64,000 bases of DNA. It comes from Diplosphaera chodatii (taxonomy: Eukaryota; Chlorophyta; Trebouxiophyceae; Prasiolales; Stichococcaceae). Position 1 is the stretch's first letter. Each line of letters opens with the position of its first letter. The translations under genes and the position numbers were made by a program. The notes under the pieces were generated by a model. It was not told the origin of the DNA and did no database searches. It worked only from the letters and a program-made list of their open reading frames with translations. Of this stretch, positions 1 through 15,738 are shown one piece after another. The stretch is taken from contig JAALGY010000033.1 of assembly GCA_032358165.1 (NCBI GenBank), positions 1,860,001-1,924,000 on the forward strand. Direction: 5' to 3'.

Positions 1-3000
1 ATGCAGACACAGCAGCAGCAGCAGCAGCAGCAGCGGCGGCAGCAGCGGCCACAGCCTGCCAAGGCCTTGGACGAGCGGCTGGGCCGTTCAGCAGCTCCCC
101 AGTCCATGCACGATAGGCACAGGGCTGCAGCTGAGCACCCCAGCTCGACCCGCACCGCGACATCGCAGCGGCCGCCGCGGCGGATCACACCCTCTGAGCT
201 TCCAACATCCGCTGTGTCCCCGCCGCCGGTGCAGCATGCAGGCGGCCGGCAGTGGCCGCTGCCCAGCGGCCATGCCACAGGCACGGCATGGCCAGCAGGG
301 TCCAGTGCACGGCCTGCAGCCAGCCCTTTGCAGGCAATGCGGCCGCCAGGATCCAGCAGTATGCCACTCACAGCAGCCAGCCATGCCATTCCAGATGCTG
401 CACATGAGGACAGACATCCGGCGGCGCAGCCCAGTGCAGTCCTGGCAGGGCCCTCAGCCATCAGCAGCGCAGGCCGCGACACAGTTAGCAGCAGCCAGAC
501 CAGCAGCCCCAGCACTTGCGCGGCGTCGAGTGGTGTGGCCCCCGCAGCAGTCTTGGAATTTCAGGAGCGGCTGCGGTGGGCAGGGCGCCTGGGCACCCTG
601 TATGGCCATCCACTCCGCCGATGCAGCGGCGTATCACTCGCGCCGGCGCTGGACCTGCTGCTGCAGCTGCTGATGCTGCCAGCTGGGTTGGATCTCGCAG
701 CCGATGCGTTGCCTGCTGTGCTTCTCAACAGCACACGAGTGGCTGTTGCCTTTGCGGCCAGCGCACTCATGCGAGCAGGTGGGATTGTCCTTTGATAGGC
801 ATGCTGACAGCAACTTTCCTCATGCTGTCTGACCTCCAAGTCTATACATCTGCAAACCCCTGATTGACTTGCATATGTGCATTTTCAGGGCGGCTGAGCA
901 CGGCTTTGGGTCGGGACGCACTGGATGCACTGGCAGCTGCACCGGCGGTGAAGCAGTACGCAGCCGAGCTGCAGGACCATCTCAAGGTGGTACCGAAATT
1001 GCATCTGAGCACTGATGCACATGCATCGGTGCATTGGAGCTTGTAACAAGTACCGTGATGTGCTGGTATAGGATGCCCTCAGCCGCTCACCACTGGTGCA
1101 TCCCTGCGGACCTCCAGCAGCTGCTGCTAGCCGCGTGATGGGCTTAGCAATCATGACATCGGACAGCCGGCAAGGCCGCAGCACGGTATGTAGTCCATGA
1201 GCTGCTTTCACTAGGAGCGGCTGCTCGAGTGTTCACAAGCATAGCAGGGCTCAACCCACTGAACTGAGGGCAACATGCAGGCAGAGCACCGCCTGGTCAA
1301 CAACCGCGAAAAGTGCCGGGACCTGTGGCTGGACACGATGCGCATTGCATCAGACGCTGCCAACCCATTTGCAAGCCCCGACCCCGCTGCACTTGCCTCG
1401 ACATTTGCCTCCGCTGCTGGGGCCGTGGATCCAGGTAGAGGCCCAGCTCGTCTGCATGTCAGGCAGTCCCCATATCGTGCGGCTGCAGGATCTGTGCCTC
1501 ATCATTTTGCTCATGCTTCAATCCTATCTGACAGGCGTGGTGCGCATGGCGGAGGTGCTGCGGGACCAGGCGCCCCAGCTGCTGCGGCAGCTGCTGCCTG
1601 AGAACTTTGGCGCGTTCGCCCGCATCTTCACAGCGGCGCTGCTGCAGGTACAGCCCAGCACTCACACCGGATTCGTGACCATACAAAGCTGACAGTTTGA
1701 CGCCAGTCGTCCGCCCTTCAAGTCTACGTGCCTGAATAGCAGCCTGGTGTCCCCTCAGATGCTGGATGCTCATTGCGCATGATCTTCCGACCTGTTGCAG
1801 CTGACATCGGCTTTTGTGATTCCAGACAGCAGCTACGGGGGTGGTGCTGGTGGACGCCGAGTTGGCAGGGTTTGCACAGCGTAGCCTGGCCAAGTTCCAG
1901 GGGCTGGAATCTCGCTTTGCTGGCCCGAAGGGCGGCGGGCGCCCCAGCCGCGCAGCAGGCAAGGCAGCTGTCTTGCACGACCATCTGTGCAGCTAGCGCC
2001 CCCGGATTACCAGCCTAGCTGCCTTGCCTGCCATCGGCTGTCTCAAGGCAAGCGTGCACGCTGTCAATTTTGCAGGCAAGGCTGCGGCGCAAGAGGCAGC
2101 AGCCAGTGCGGCGGCAGATGTGCAGCTGGCAATGCAGTTCCCGCCTGCGCAGCGGCCCTACATCTTGTTCCTGCACGCAGCGGACAGCTATCGGCTCAAC
2201 CGTAGCCTCCTCAGGTCGCCAACCCATGGCTTGCACTGCAGCTGCTTGTGGTTGAGAGATGCTTGGGTGCCGACCCTGTAGTCATCTCGCAAAACACTTT
2301 GATCCGCTGACGTTTTCGTGTGTGCTTATTGCGCAGCGTCATGGCAGCCAACTTGAAAGAGTTGGCTGACGCAGTCTCCAGCGGCGATGTCACATCGTGG
2401 CGGGCCCAGGCTGAACAGCATCTCCTGCAAACCACAGCGCTGGCGCGCCTCCTCAGCTACCTGGCCTTTGCCTTCGCCGAAGGTGGGGTCATTCACTGTC
2501 CCAGCTTTGCGCGTTCAAGCGGAGGTGTCATCTATGCAGTGCAGCGCGGACGCTGGGTCGAGGTTGTCACCCGACCACAAGGGTCATTACCTGCAGGGGA
2601 CACAAGCATCGTTGCCGGCTCTGTTTGCACCCTGGAGCACACAGTGGACGTGCGCAGTGCTGTCACAGCAGCCAGCAGCGGCCTGGCGCTGCTGGCCACC
2701 CTGCCCTGGGTGGCCACCTACCTGACATTCTTGCCTCGCCACCCAGCTGCAGCCGCCTCGCCATACTTCAGGTGGGCTTGCAAAATATCTACTCATTCAT
2801 TGCTCCACTGCCACTACTCTGTAGCCTCCGATGCCTGCGGCTTCTGATGATGAGCGTGATACTTGCGAGCAGGGACATCGCACAGCAGCTTGCAGCGCTG
2901 CAGGCCGCACCCACCCTGCAGCCTGATGCAGACGCGTTTGGCCCCGCTGCGCTGTGCCTCCGCTGCGCACTGGACGATGCCCTGCCCCGGCTGCCGCTGC

Positions 3001-4380
3001 AGCAGGGCCCGCAGCAGCGGGCCAGCGTTGCCGCGGGGCAGCTGGCGGCAGCTGATGCGGCTCTCAGCTGCCGCTTCCTGCAGCTGGCCTGCCCCCGGCT
3101 GCAGACGTTCAGCGCCAAGGTGCTGATCCCAGCCCATCCTTGTGCTGTGGCCGCACCTTGCCACACGTGATGCTGATGGCAAAGCATATGCTGCAAGAAT
3201 TCTGCAAGCTCTGCACTGTGGGCTGCCTCGACATGACAGGCTGGTCCTTCTTGCTGACAACAGCATGCCCAGCATGCAGGCGGCGAGCGCAGCGCCAGCG
3301 ACGGCCCCTGCAGTGACTGTGCCTGCAGCTCAAGGGGGTAATCCTGCAGCACGCGCCGCACAGCCGGCTGCGCCTGTGCCCCAGGAGCGGGTCAGGGCGC
3401 AGCTGCAGGACGCCTTTCTGGCGCAGTACAGCCTGGACGATGGCCAGGTGCCGTTTAGCTTGTTGCGATCATCTGACGCTCAGTATGCTACCACCATCTC
3501 ACTGAATGCACCGCCATTGTCGTGTGGTTGACCAGCCACTGGTGTCGGTGCAGGTGGGGCTGCGAGCCATCGTGCAGCTGGCCGTGCAGGCGGTTGCCGC
3601 CAACCTGCAGGCGGGGTCCGGCCCAAGGTGCCTTGCGGCGGCCCATGCGTCTGCGCAGACAGCCCTTGATGGCGTTGCAGCACCGCTGCCGAGGCGACAG
3701 GCAGGCGCCGCGTCTCTGGCGCTGCTGCAGCACGCTTCCGAGCAGATCGCCTCTGCGCATGCACGCCAGGTACCTCAGCAGTTGTCTCCGTTGCTGAGGT
3801 TGATCCTCCTTCAGTGGCTTCTGCGACCCCTGGGTTTTCCCACGGAAGCTGGTGATCATGTGTGGAGCACGTCAACATGTGATGGGGTAGTCATGTGTAC
3901 ACAGGAGGTAGGGGCCATGCATGCCACCCACGAGGCACAGGCCAGGCACGCGGCACAGCGAGCATTGGCGGCGTTGGCGGGCCCGCAGCTGCCGGACGCT
4001 GCTGTTGCAACTGCGGCGGCGATTGTGGCTGAGCGAGCACTTGCAGCCCTGGAGCAACGCTTGTTGACACACGTGCGCAGCCTACGACAGATGTGCCATG
4101 GACCAGATATCACATACATGTCATATGCATATGATATGTGGTATGATGCAATTGCTCTAGGTAGGATAGCAGTGGCTTGTTTTCAGCCCAATGACTTCCG
4201 CAGGCGGCTGCTGTCCACATTCACATCCCTGCAAACACTTGATGTTGCTCACAGGTGGAGCAGCAGCTGCATCGGAGGCTGGCGCAGCAGGTGTCAGCCA
4301 TCGAGGCAAGCCTGCGTAGGGCCGACTCTTCCGTGTCGGCCTTTCTTGAAGAAAAGGCATCAGTTCAGGGTGAAATGTAA
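1..4380 (+). CDS. CDAN1: Codanin-1-like protein (5' end may lie outside window)
   Basis: In animals codanin-1 binds the histone chaperone ASF1 and partners CDIN1; the algal role is unknown. About 14 exons: 1-778, 889-986, possibly 1072-1136, 1281-1434, 1535-1647, 1826-1958, 2076-2214, 2337-2482, 2645-2771, 2825-3119, 3280-3447, 3536-3769, 3905-4072, 4255-4380. Blocks that line up in order with codanin-1 as I remember it include FARIFTAALLQ, RPYILFLHAADSYRLNR, DVRSAVTAASSG followed by LATLPWVATYLTF, RAQLQDAFLAQ, and AAIVAERALAALEQRLL, then a short coiled-coil end (VEQQLHRRLAQQVSAIEA). The N-terminus is a poly-Q, Pro/Ala-rich disordered region. An in-frame ATG is the very first base of the window, so the true start could be upstream. 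The intron after 1958 has a GC donor. Identification is from memory of the family and is moderate; the spliced frame is well supported. Confidence 0.6.
10..36 (+). repeat. CAG trinucleotide tract
   Basis: A run of about eight CAG units encodes a poly-glutamine stretch near the first in-frame Met of the codanin-like protein. A length-variable microsatellite is likely. Confidence 0.9.
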
Positions 4381-4543
4381 CTTATTCAGATGCTCTCTGC
4401 TGCAGTTTCTGTACTAATTTGGGGGAAATTCTAGAAGTCAGAGAGCGGTTTTGCAACCTCCAAATTTGGATCAGCATTTGCTTTATTCGGGGGTTGCCGA
4501 CGATCTGATGCCTCTGCTTATATGCACCGATGGAGGGCTCTGA

Positions 4544-7500
4544 TCAATCAGTCTGCTGACCGTCGGGAGACGACAGTTGATGTAAGTTGCTCAAGAACGT
4601 CGCTGGACTGTCAACAGATGTGCCGCCCAGCAGCACGTCCCGTTTCAGCTTTCTGCTCAGTTGATGCGCCACCCGAATCTCAGAGTGCGTGACGCCGCCA
4701 ACGATGAAGATGATGATACGCCTCGCCTGTGTGGTCAGACAAGGACAGCAGCACTCGTATGTGTCTCACACAGTGCACATGCAGACAGCTGCTGACGGCT
4801 GAGCGCAATGCCAAACCTTGGTTCCGGTGCCCCTGGCAGTACTGCGGCCTAATGCCTGCCGCGCCCAGCTGGCTGTGTTGTCGCGTTTGCTGCGTACTGA
4901 CACCGCCTTTATGCCCTTTGCTGCATCTGCGGTGGCGTCTGCAGGAGGAACTGCTGTTTTGATGACGATGTGCTGAACAGAGGGCTTCATAAGTATCAAG
5001 TACTGACACTTTGTCATCAGAGAGCATTCTGGGCACGTGCCTGCTTTGACGTCCAACCTGGGCGCGCTGACACTCGCATATTCCGATTCCTGCAGCTTTG
5101 AGGCCACCACGTCCTCGATCACATCTGCTAGTATAGGAACAAACCGCTGCAGAGTGAACTGCTGCTCTGTCTCGTTCTGTTCTCGCTCCTGCAGGACAGC
5201 TGCCAGATGCTTTGTTTTGGACGATGAAGCTGTGACTTGCACGTCTGTCAGTCCGAGCCTCAACGGGCATCTGTAGCTCGGCAGCAGCATGCATGTTCCA
5301 GCTCGCGTCTTAACCCACCTTGCGGATGGGACGGCGACGCTTTTTGCTGCCTGCAAAGGTGGGAGATGGGATCCAGGGTGGGTGTCACCGCGGCGCTGGG
5401 TTAGGCCCCAAGTCGCTACGCCACAGACACCGCAAGTCGTAGTGCATAGACAGACCTGCTTTGCCGCGTCCATTTGGTCCGGGTTTGCCGCACCAAATGT
5501 CGTCAGCAGTCGCAGCTGCACAAAGAAGTGTTGGCATTTGTTCGGGGCGGCTGAGGTGTGAAGTGTATGTAATACACTTTCTGCTTCCATGCCTGTGAAC
5601 ACATGCTTGCAGTCGTCCCCTCGTGTACCTTGTCAGACGCCTGCAGCTTGGGGGCCAGCGGCCCTGTCAGCAGAGCAATGACTTCCTTGCTGCCCGCGTC
5701 GCCGTACACTGCTGCCTGCTCCAGAGCACCAACCTCTGTCAGACAACGCGAGTCGATCGCCGCTGAGAGCCTCGAGGCAATCTCCACGTGCACAGCCAGC
5801 TTGGAGAGCTGCTCCCTGCACACGCCAACAAGCAGGCTCAGGTTCCCCACCAACGCATGCTATCTATGCCGTCACATGTACACATGTTGTGTCGTGACCT
5901 GTTGTTGTTGACGGACTGGCGCGCCTGTACTGTGGCAGCGCCTTCACCAGACGCCGCAGTGCCACTGCATCCAACGTATCACTGCCGGCGCCGGCGCCGG
6001 CGCCAGTGCTCTTGCCGTGGCTGATGGCCTGCTGATTCATCAGGCGGAAATGCTCTAGCTGCTCGCTGACGGCTATTGAAGCCGCTGCAAAGTGCGCATG
6101 CCGCCACTTCACCTGTGCACAACATCATGGTGGAGGAGTGTCTTGTGCAGAATCAGAGAGACTGGGGGAGCATTGCGATACGCAGTGCAGTACAAATTAT
6201 GTGCCCAGAGCAAGGTACGTACCCAGAAAGGGTCATGCTCATCAAGCATATGCTCACGATGCTCCACCTTGCCTGCATGCACATGGGTAGCATGAGTTGT
6301 GGCGATGCCATCGTGTTCACTCACAGGAGACCTCTCAGGCATCTCAAGAATTACTGTTGCTGACCCTCCTGTGTCTCGACGTCATACTGAAACAGCCCGT
6401 TGTAGGGCGCCAGCAGGTCTGCAACCATTGCCTCGAAGGTCCATTCGTGGATGGCAGGAGCCACTACATCAAAGCCGCGGTCGATCACCAGCAGGTCACA
6501 TGTGTCCCCTGCAGCCACATCACCGACCAACAAAAGCTGACGCCATCCTCCAGTAATCCGGCTCACAGCACGCCAGGTGATGTGCTGCCGAGTCACCTGT
6601 GGTGGATGCAACGCCAGCCTTCTGCAATGCCAGCAGTCTGTCGTTGATCTCAATGGCCACCCGCTGTGCTGCCAATGCCCGCGCCTCCAGCACTGGATCG
6701 TCGCCGGTGGGCTTGGCAACCCGAAAGCGAATGGCTGGGAACTCCTGCTCGAGTCGGATTGCACCACTTGGTTGATTCCTGGGACCATACGGGGCATATA
6801 CTGTGAGGCAGGAGTCAATCGTGTCCAGGGCGCATTGCAAATGTCCCTCATGCCGACCTTCAGGGACAACAGCAGCGATACCAACCGCCGGGCTGCTGTG
6901 TGCACCTACAATTGGCAATCGAGCACCGAGGATCACGCTACCTGTTTGCACACCAAATTGACTATTCCCGCCGCGCTGCCGTGTTTACCTCCAGCTGGTA
7001 CTGGTCTGTGTGGCCTGCTGTTTCCTTGCCAAATAGGTGTTGAAGAGCACGCTCCTGCACAGCAGGCGATGCAGGGCCACACCTCATTGCACGGTCCTGT
7101 CTTTCGCTGGACTTCAGCATGACATGCATACAGCAGCACGATACCTGATTTGTGTGGAAGGTCCTGCAGTCAAACACCGAGAACTCCAGATTGGCTTCTT
7201 GCAAGGTTGCGAGGTGTACTGCCAGCCCTGGTGTCGATCGCAGCTCTGCCAGAAGCTCGGGTGCCAAGGTGCTGCTGAAGTACACATGTGCGGCCTGGTA
7301 CATGGGCATGGACCCTGCATGCACATCCGCATTAGACCATTCTGCGCACGCAGATGGTGGTATACAGCCACCAACACTCTGGAGGCATACTGACCGAAGT
7401 CGAACGCCAAACGTGCTACACTAGCCGGCGACGGTGAGATGAAGTATAGCCCTGCTGTCTCCGGCATGGGCGTCCGGTTCTTGTTTAGGTCCTCTATCAG

Positions 7501-7959
7501 AGCTATGTTGCGGTCAACACAGTCGCTGACTTTGCATATGCTGCTGAAGATTCTCACAGTCACAGCATCCTGCGGCTCAAGAACGTCGTCATCAGAAGGT
7601 GCTGGTTCGAACACATCTGACTACGTTCTGCATCAACGAAGTCTCAGGCTTGACATGCACGCCGCCGGCACCAAGTACATGGCAAGGTGATGCACACTGC
7701 ACACCAGAATGAGCACTTTCCACTCTGCGCAATCACCGTCGCAGTTTTTTCCTAGTATTTCTTCCTGAAGATCAGTCAACGCACGTAGAGACAGCAGCAG
7801 CAAAACGTGCAAGCTGGGCGAAACGTTTGCAGCAGACCAGCAAACAGCTCTGTGCATGCTACAGTGACACAACATGCGCACCAGCAGCCTTCTCCTGGCC
7901 AATTCTACAAGGCTTGTTGATACAGATGCATCTATCTCGTCTTCCTTCTGCTTGCCCAT
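4544..7959 (-). CDS. SEC1: SEC1/Munc18-family SNARE regulator (KEULE-like)
   Basis: SM proteins clasp syntaxin-type SNAREs and drive vesicle fusion; plant KEULE acts in secretion and cytokinesis. The start MGKQKEDE is the ATG at 7959. Conserved blocks in order: AEWKVLIL; IALIEDLNKNRTPMPETAGLYFI; HVYFSSTLAPELLAEL; LEFSVFDCRTF; EFPAIRFRVAK; CDLLVIDRGFDVVAP then IHEWTFEAMVADLL; DEHDPFW; KWRHAHFAAASIAVSEQL; LSKLAVHVEIASRL; and at the C-terminus RIIIFIVGGVTHSEIRVAHQ. Exons placed with confidence: 7959-7882, 7764-7705, 7569-7395, 7314-7145, 7054-6989, 6508-6365, 6272-6223, 6112-5925, 5815-5629, 5515-5456, 5188 to about 5054, 4726-4544. Not fully resolved: 6600-6870 and 4840-5000, and a small basic exon near 5320-5350 (SKKRRRPIRK). 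The exon ending at 5925 seems to use a GC donor. About 600-650 aa, normal for the family. Confidence 0.88.
5984..6004 (-). repeat. GGCGCC hexanucleotide repeat
   Basis: Perfect repetition of GCCGGC/GGCGCC inside a SEC1 exon. It encodes an alternating Ala-Gly linker (GAGAGAG). Confidence 0.85.
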
Positions 7960-8808
7960 GCCGCGTCTGCCGTTGCACAAGGCTGCCGTTGCAAGTAAGG
8001 CTTGGGGCTAGCTGTCTCGGCCGGGGTCGTCTCGTACATGCGTCGGGTACCTGCCTTCCCAATGGCATATGCAGCTCCTCTGTATTGCTTGATGGCGATG
8101 ATACTGCTAAAGCAAGCCATAAGGAGCAGCATCGGCAGGGAGCCTTGGACGGTGTGACAAATACATATGCCCCGTGCGAAGCTAAACCCTAGCGACTCAC
8201 CTATCAAAACATGCTGGAGTGAGCACTGTGCGGAATGGCTGCGACGTCGGCGACTTGCAGCGCTTGAGTTTGTCAGTCTGCTTGCATACGCGCTGCGTGG
8301 TGGGTGGCAACAGCGTCGACCCAACTGCCAGTGCCTAGACTAGGCAGGATACCGGCACCGCTGCACACACGTGGGCGACCAGCGGATAGGCGCTTGCAGG
8401 CTCAGCAACCAGGTGATTCAACCATCGGAAGCCCGCCTGTCAGTAGCACAGTGCCTTGTCTGTGGGGCCTTCGACAGCGAAGCCGTCGTGCAGGCATTGT
8501 CAGCACACGACAGTCCATGGGCATGCAACCGCTGCAGATCCGCCTAGAGCATGGTGAATACATTTCAGGTGGCTATGCGGTGCCTGCAGCAGCACCGCGC
8601 ATGGTCCCGGCTTGAGCATTAGTCAGGCATCAACATGTGCCAAGGAACCACAGCATGTTACGAGACAGCTGCATCGCTGTCAGCTTCCTGTATATGCTCC
8701 TCTTGAAAGTCACGCAGGTGCGGGGTTGAAGGACGGGCAGGCGCTGGGGGCCCGGGACCATTGGCAACTTGTGGTCAGCTGCGTGCGCGGGGGAGCAGTG
8801 ACGGCGCC
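7960..8808. other. Divergent intergenic region SEC1 / TOM1
   Basis: The ATGs of SEC1 (leftward) and TOM1 (rightward) flank this stretch, so it should hold both promoters and 5' UTRs. Open frames here lack family signatures and in-frame ATGs with splice support. No clear TATA box or repeat seen. Confidence 0.5.
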
Positions 8809-10744
8809 ATGCGGCCCCTGACATTCACGGAACTGACCGCTGATGTGGCGGCAGCAGCGGCCAACGCGATGCCGGACTGGTGGGACCGCATCGACTCTGA
8901 CCCCAAGTGGCGGGCCTACAGCGAGTGCGTCACTGTGCTGTCATCACTTGCGGGCGCTTGACAGCACGATGAGGGCGGTCCTGTCCAGGACTGGTTTGCT
9001 TGAAAACCATTGATAGATGGTGCCCGTGCACACTGACGTTGTGCTGCTGTCTCCCATGTAGGTACGGGCTGGCCATCGGTTATGGCGCGATCGCGCTGGT
9101 GGCCGCTGTGCAGCTGATCCGCATTCAGATGCGTGTGCCAGAGTATGGCTGGACCACGCAGAAGGTGTTCCACCTGCTGAACTTCCTGGTCGCCTCGCTG
9201 CGCCTCGGGGTCTTTGCCTGCTGGAAGAAGGTGGGTGGTGGCCACCCATAGGTGTTGCGTCGTGGTTATGTCATCTCCCCTCGCCAGCGCTGCTCCAGGT
9301 TTCAAAGTGTCAGTGATCAGCTGCAGGGCAAGGTGTCATGCCTTCTGTGGTCAGGCCAGACTGCGCCAGACGGCTGCAAACACAACGTCATCCGGCGGCG
9401 GGGCTCAGTACAGCGCGACCCGCGTGTGCGCAGGTGCAGCTGGCGGACCCGCCGGTGGTGCAGGCGGTGCTGACGGACCTGCCGGGGCTGCTGTTCTTCT
9501 CCACCTACACCCTGCTGGTGCTGTTCTGGGCGGAGATATACCACCAGGCCCGCAGCCTGCCCACCTCCAAGCTGCGCCCCATCTTCGTCACCGCCAACGC
9601 CGTCGTGTACCTCATCCAGGTGCTGGGCTGCCGGCTGGCCCACCGCCATGGGTTGCCATGCTGCTTTGTTTGCTGTGGCATTGTCGTCTGTGTCCCTCAC
9701 TGACGTCCTGGAAACGGACATGTACTGCCTGCAATCGTACCTTCGGCAGCTCCCCTTCTGCTCATTTCGCAACTTTCGCAACTTGAGCACAGCGTGCGTT
9801 CAGCTGCTGCGTCTTTTGTGGCGCAGGCCGGGCTTTGGATCTTCACGGCGCTGGCGACGGGTGAGGCGGTGGAGGTGGGCCGCATCGCTGGCTGCGTCTT
9901 CCTGGCCATCGTCAGCATCGCCGCCGCGCTGGGCTTCCTCGTGTATGGCGGCCGCCTGTTCCTCATGCTGCGGCGCTTCCCTGTCGAGTCCCGCGGCCGC
10001 ACCAAGAAGCTGCGTGAGGTATGTCCTGCAGCAAATTCCTGCAACTCGCAATTCTGCGGGTCATTGCTTCAGCTGAGTTTGCTGGACCGAGCGCACTTAT
10101 ACTGTTTGCGTGTCTGTCCCTCTTGACAGTGTGGGTACACCAGGGAGACAGCATTACTTTGAGTTGCAACTCCACCCCCAACAATGAGTTCTCAAAGCTG
10201 CTGCGCCCTTTCAAGACTGTGTGCTATTTGTGCAACCAGGTGGGCTTCGTGACGGTGATCTGCGCCACGTGCTTCACCATCCGTGCCATCATCGTGGCGT
10301 GGAGCGCCCTGGACAAGAAGGACGCGGACCTGGACGTGTGGCAGCACCCCCTGCTGGACATCATCTACTACTCCCTCGTGGAGATTGTGCCGTCCGCGCT
10401 CGTCCTGTTCATCCTGCGCAAGCTGGTGAGTGTGTACCTGCGCTGCAGTTCCGCTTCATGCAAGCGCTGGTGAGCACCTTGGTTGGCATGACGCGACCGC
10501 CTGCTTCAACACAGCGTGCAGTCACCTGCCCTAGCTAAGTCACTGATTGCGTCGTGTGCTGTGCACTTGCAGCCACCGCGTCGCAACCCGCAAGGTACAT
10601 CTTGCTTCAGCTGTTACCATGCCTTGCCCTGCATTGCCAGCCGACCATCTGTAAGATGGCAGCAATACACATACAAGCAGCTGCATCCGTGTGCTAATGG
10701 CATCGTTCGTATCTGCAGGATACCAGCCAATCCCCAACCGCTGA
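8809..10744 (+). CDS. TOM1: TOM1/TOM3-family seven-helix membrane protein
   Basis: Plant TOM1 and its paralogues THH1 and TOM3 are tonoplast seven-helix proteins with a GPCR-like fold, known as host factors for tobamovirus replication; the cellular role is unclear. Exons: 8809-8924, 9062-9230, 9434-9619, 9827-10018, 10240-10425, 10573-10594, 10719-10744. All phases agree and give 298 aa, close to plant TOM1. Signature blocks: PDWWDRI at the N-terminus, [38 protein letters not shown] followed by [38 protein letters not shown], and the tail [15 protein letters not shown]. The in-frame ATG at 8809 (context GCCATGC) is the only one fitting the conserved N-terminus. The last two coding exons are only 22 and 26 bases. 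Confidence 0.95.
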
Positions 10745-11301
10745 GAGGCGAGTGTGCTGAGCGGGACAGTAGCGACATAAGTGACAAACCCACAGCGTTC
10801 TGCAACATAGAGTAGACCAGGCTGCTGAAGTCACAGCAGTGCGTTGTGTGCTGATCTGCAGCAGCATTGCAGGCTATTCTGAACATAGACAGCTGTATCT
10901 CAGTGCCATGTTGTGCTGCGGGCTGTGCTTCAAGATGATTGGCGACCTGGAAACTATCTAGATGCAGATTGGAGCTGCCTGACTCCCCCTGTGTTTGGCA
11001 CAGTAATGATGTGTCGGCACCTTGCGGGAGGTCTGTAATGCCCATCAGCTATGGATCAGGCTGCCGCTCTATTTGATGGTGACATGCGGTTGGCTGCCAA
11101 ATTGGAGTGCTAGATCCCCGAGTACATAGTTTACATTTTGTTGAGATGCTGCCAACCTATCTCAGGGCATCCTGCACCTGTCATCCTCCTCAAGAAATAG
11201 CGGCATGGCGCATAACACCGACCGTGTATGTGCCTTGGCCCGACATCACGGACCACAGCAGACAGAAATGATCAAGTTCCCATCTTCCTCTTGGCATGAT
11301 C
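10745..11301. other. Convergent intergenic region TOM1 / THIC
   Basis: This region holds the 3' UTRs of TOM1 (+) and THIC (-). It is relatively AT-rich near 11120-11140. No coding signal on either strand. A CTGAGA on the minus strand at 11165-11160 was examined as a riboswitch element and rejected. Confidence 0.55.
11131..11135 (-). terminator. Putative algal polyadenylation signal TGTAA (THIC)
   Basis: TGTAA on the minus strand, about 170 bases past the THIC stop codon. It matches the usual green-algal poly(A) signal; assignment is by position only. Confidence 0.45.
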
Positions 11302-15499
<4,198 letters not shown>

Positions 15500-15738
15500 C
15501 CTGCGTGGTGTTTGGGGTAGGTCGTGGACGCGACGCCTGCTGCACATCGTCTGACGTCCGGAGATTTGTCGCAAATAGATTCCCGCAATTTGTTGGTGGG
15601 ACTATACGGTGGACCACCCCAAGGCTGGCTGCCCCCTCAGATGCTGAGCGACGTGGTCTGAGGCGTTGCAAAACACGAGAAGACACTGCACTGATCAACA
15701 GCACTATCCGAGCCACGCGCTTGAATTCTGCAAGGTGC

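Noticed and set aside
7560..7620. GGTTCGAAC resembling a tRNA B box
   Set aside because: No A box or cloverleaf upstream; the bases lie at the edge of a SEC1 exon, in DNA reading DVFEPAPS on the minus strand.
11040..11220. Minus-strand CTGAGA (11165-11160) followed by CCTGATCC as a 3' UTR TPP riboswitch for THIC
   Set aside because: The sequence after CTGAGA does not pair with the upstream GGTGC stem, the second conserved arm is too far away and lacks its usual partner sequence.
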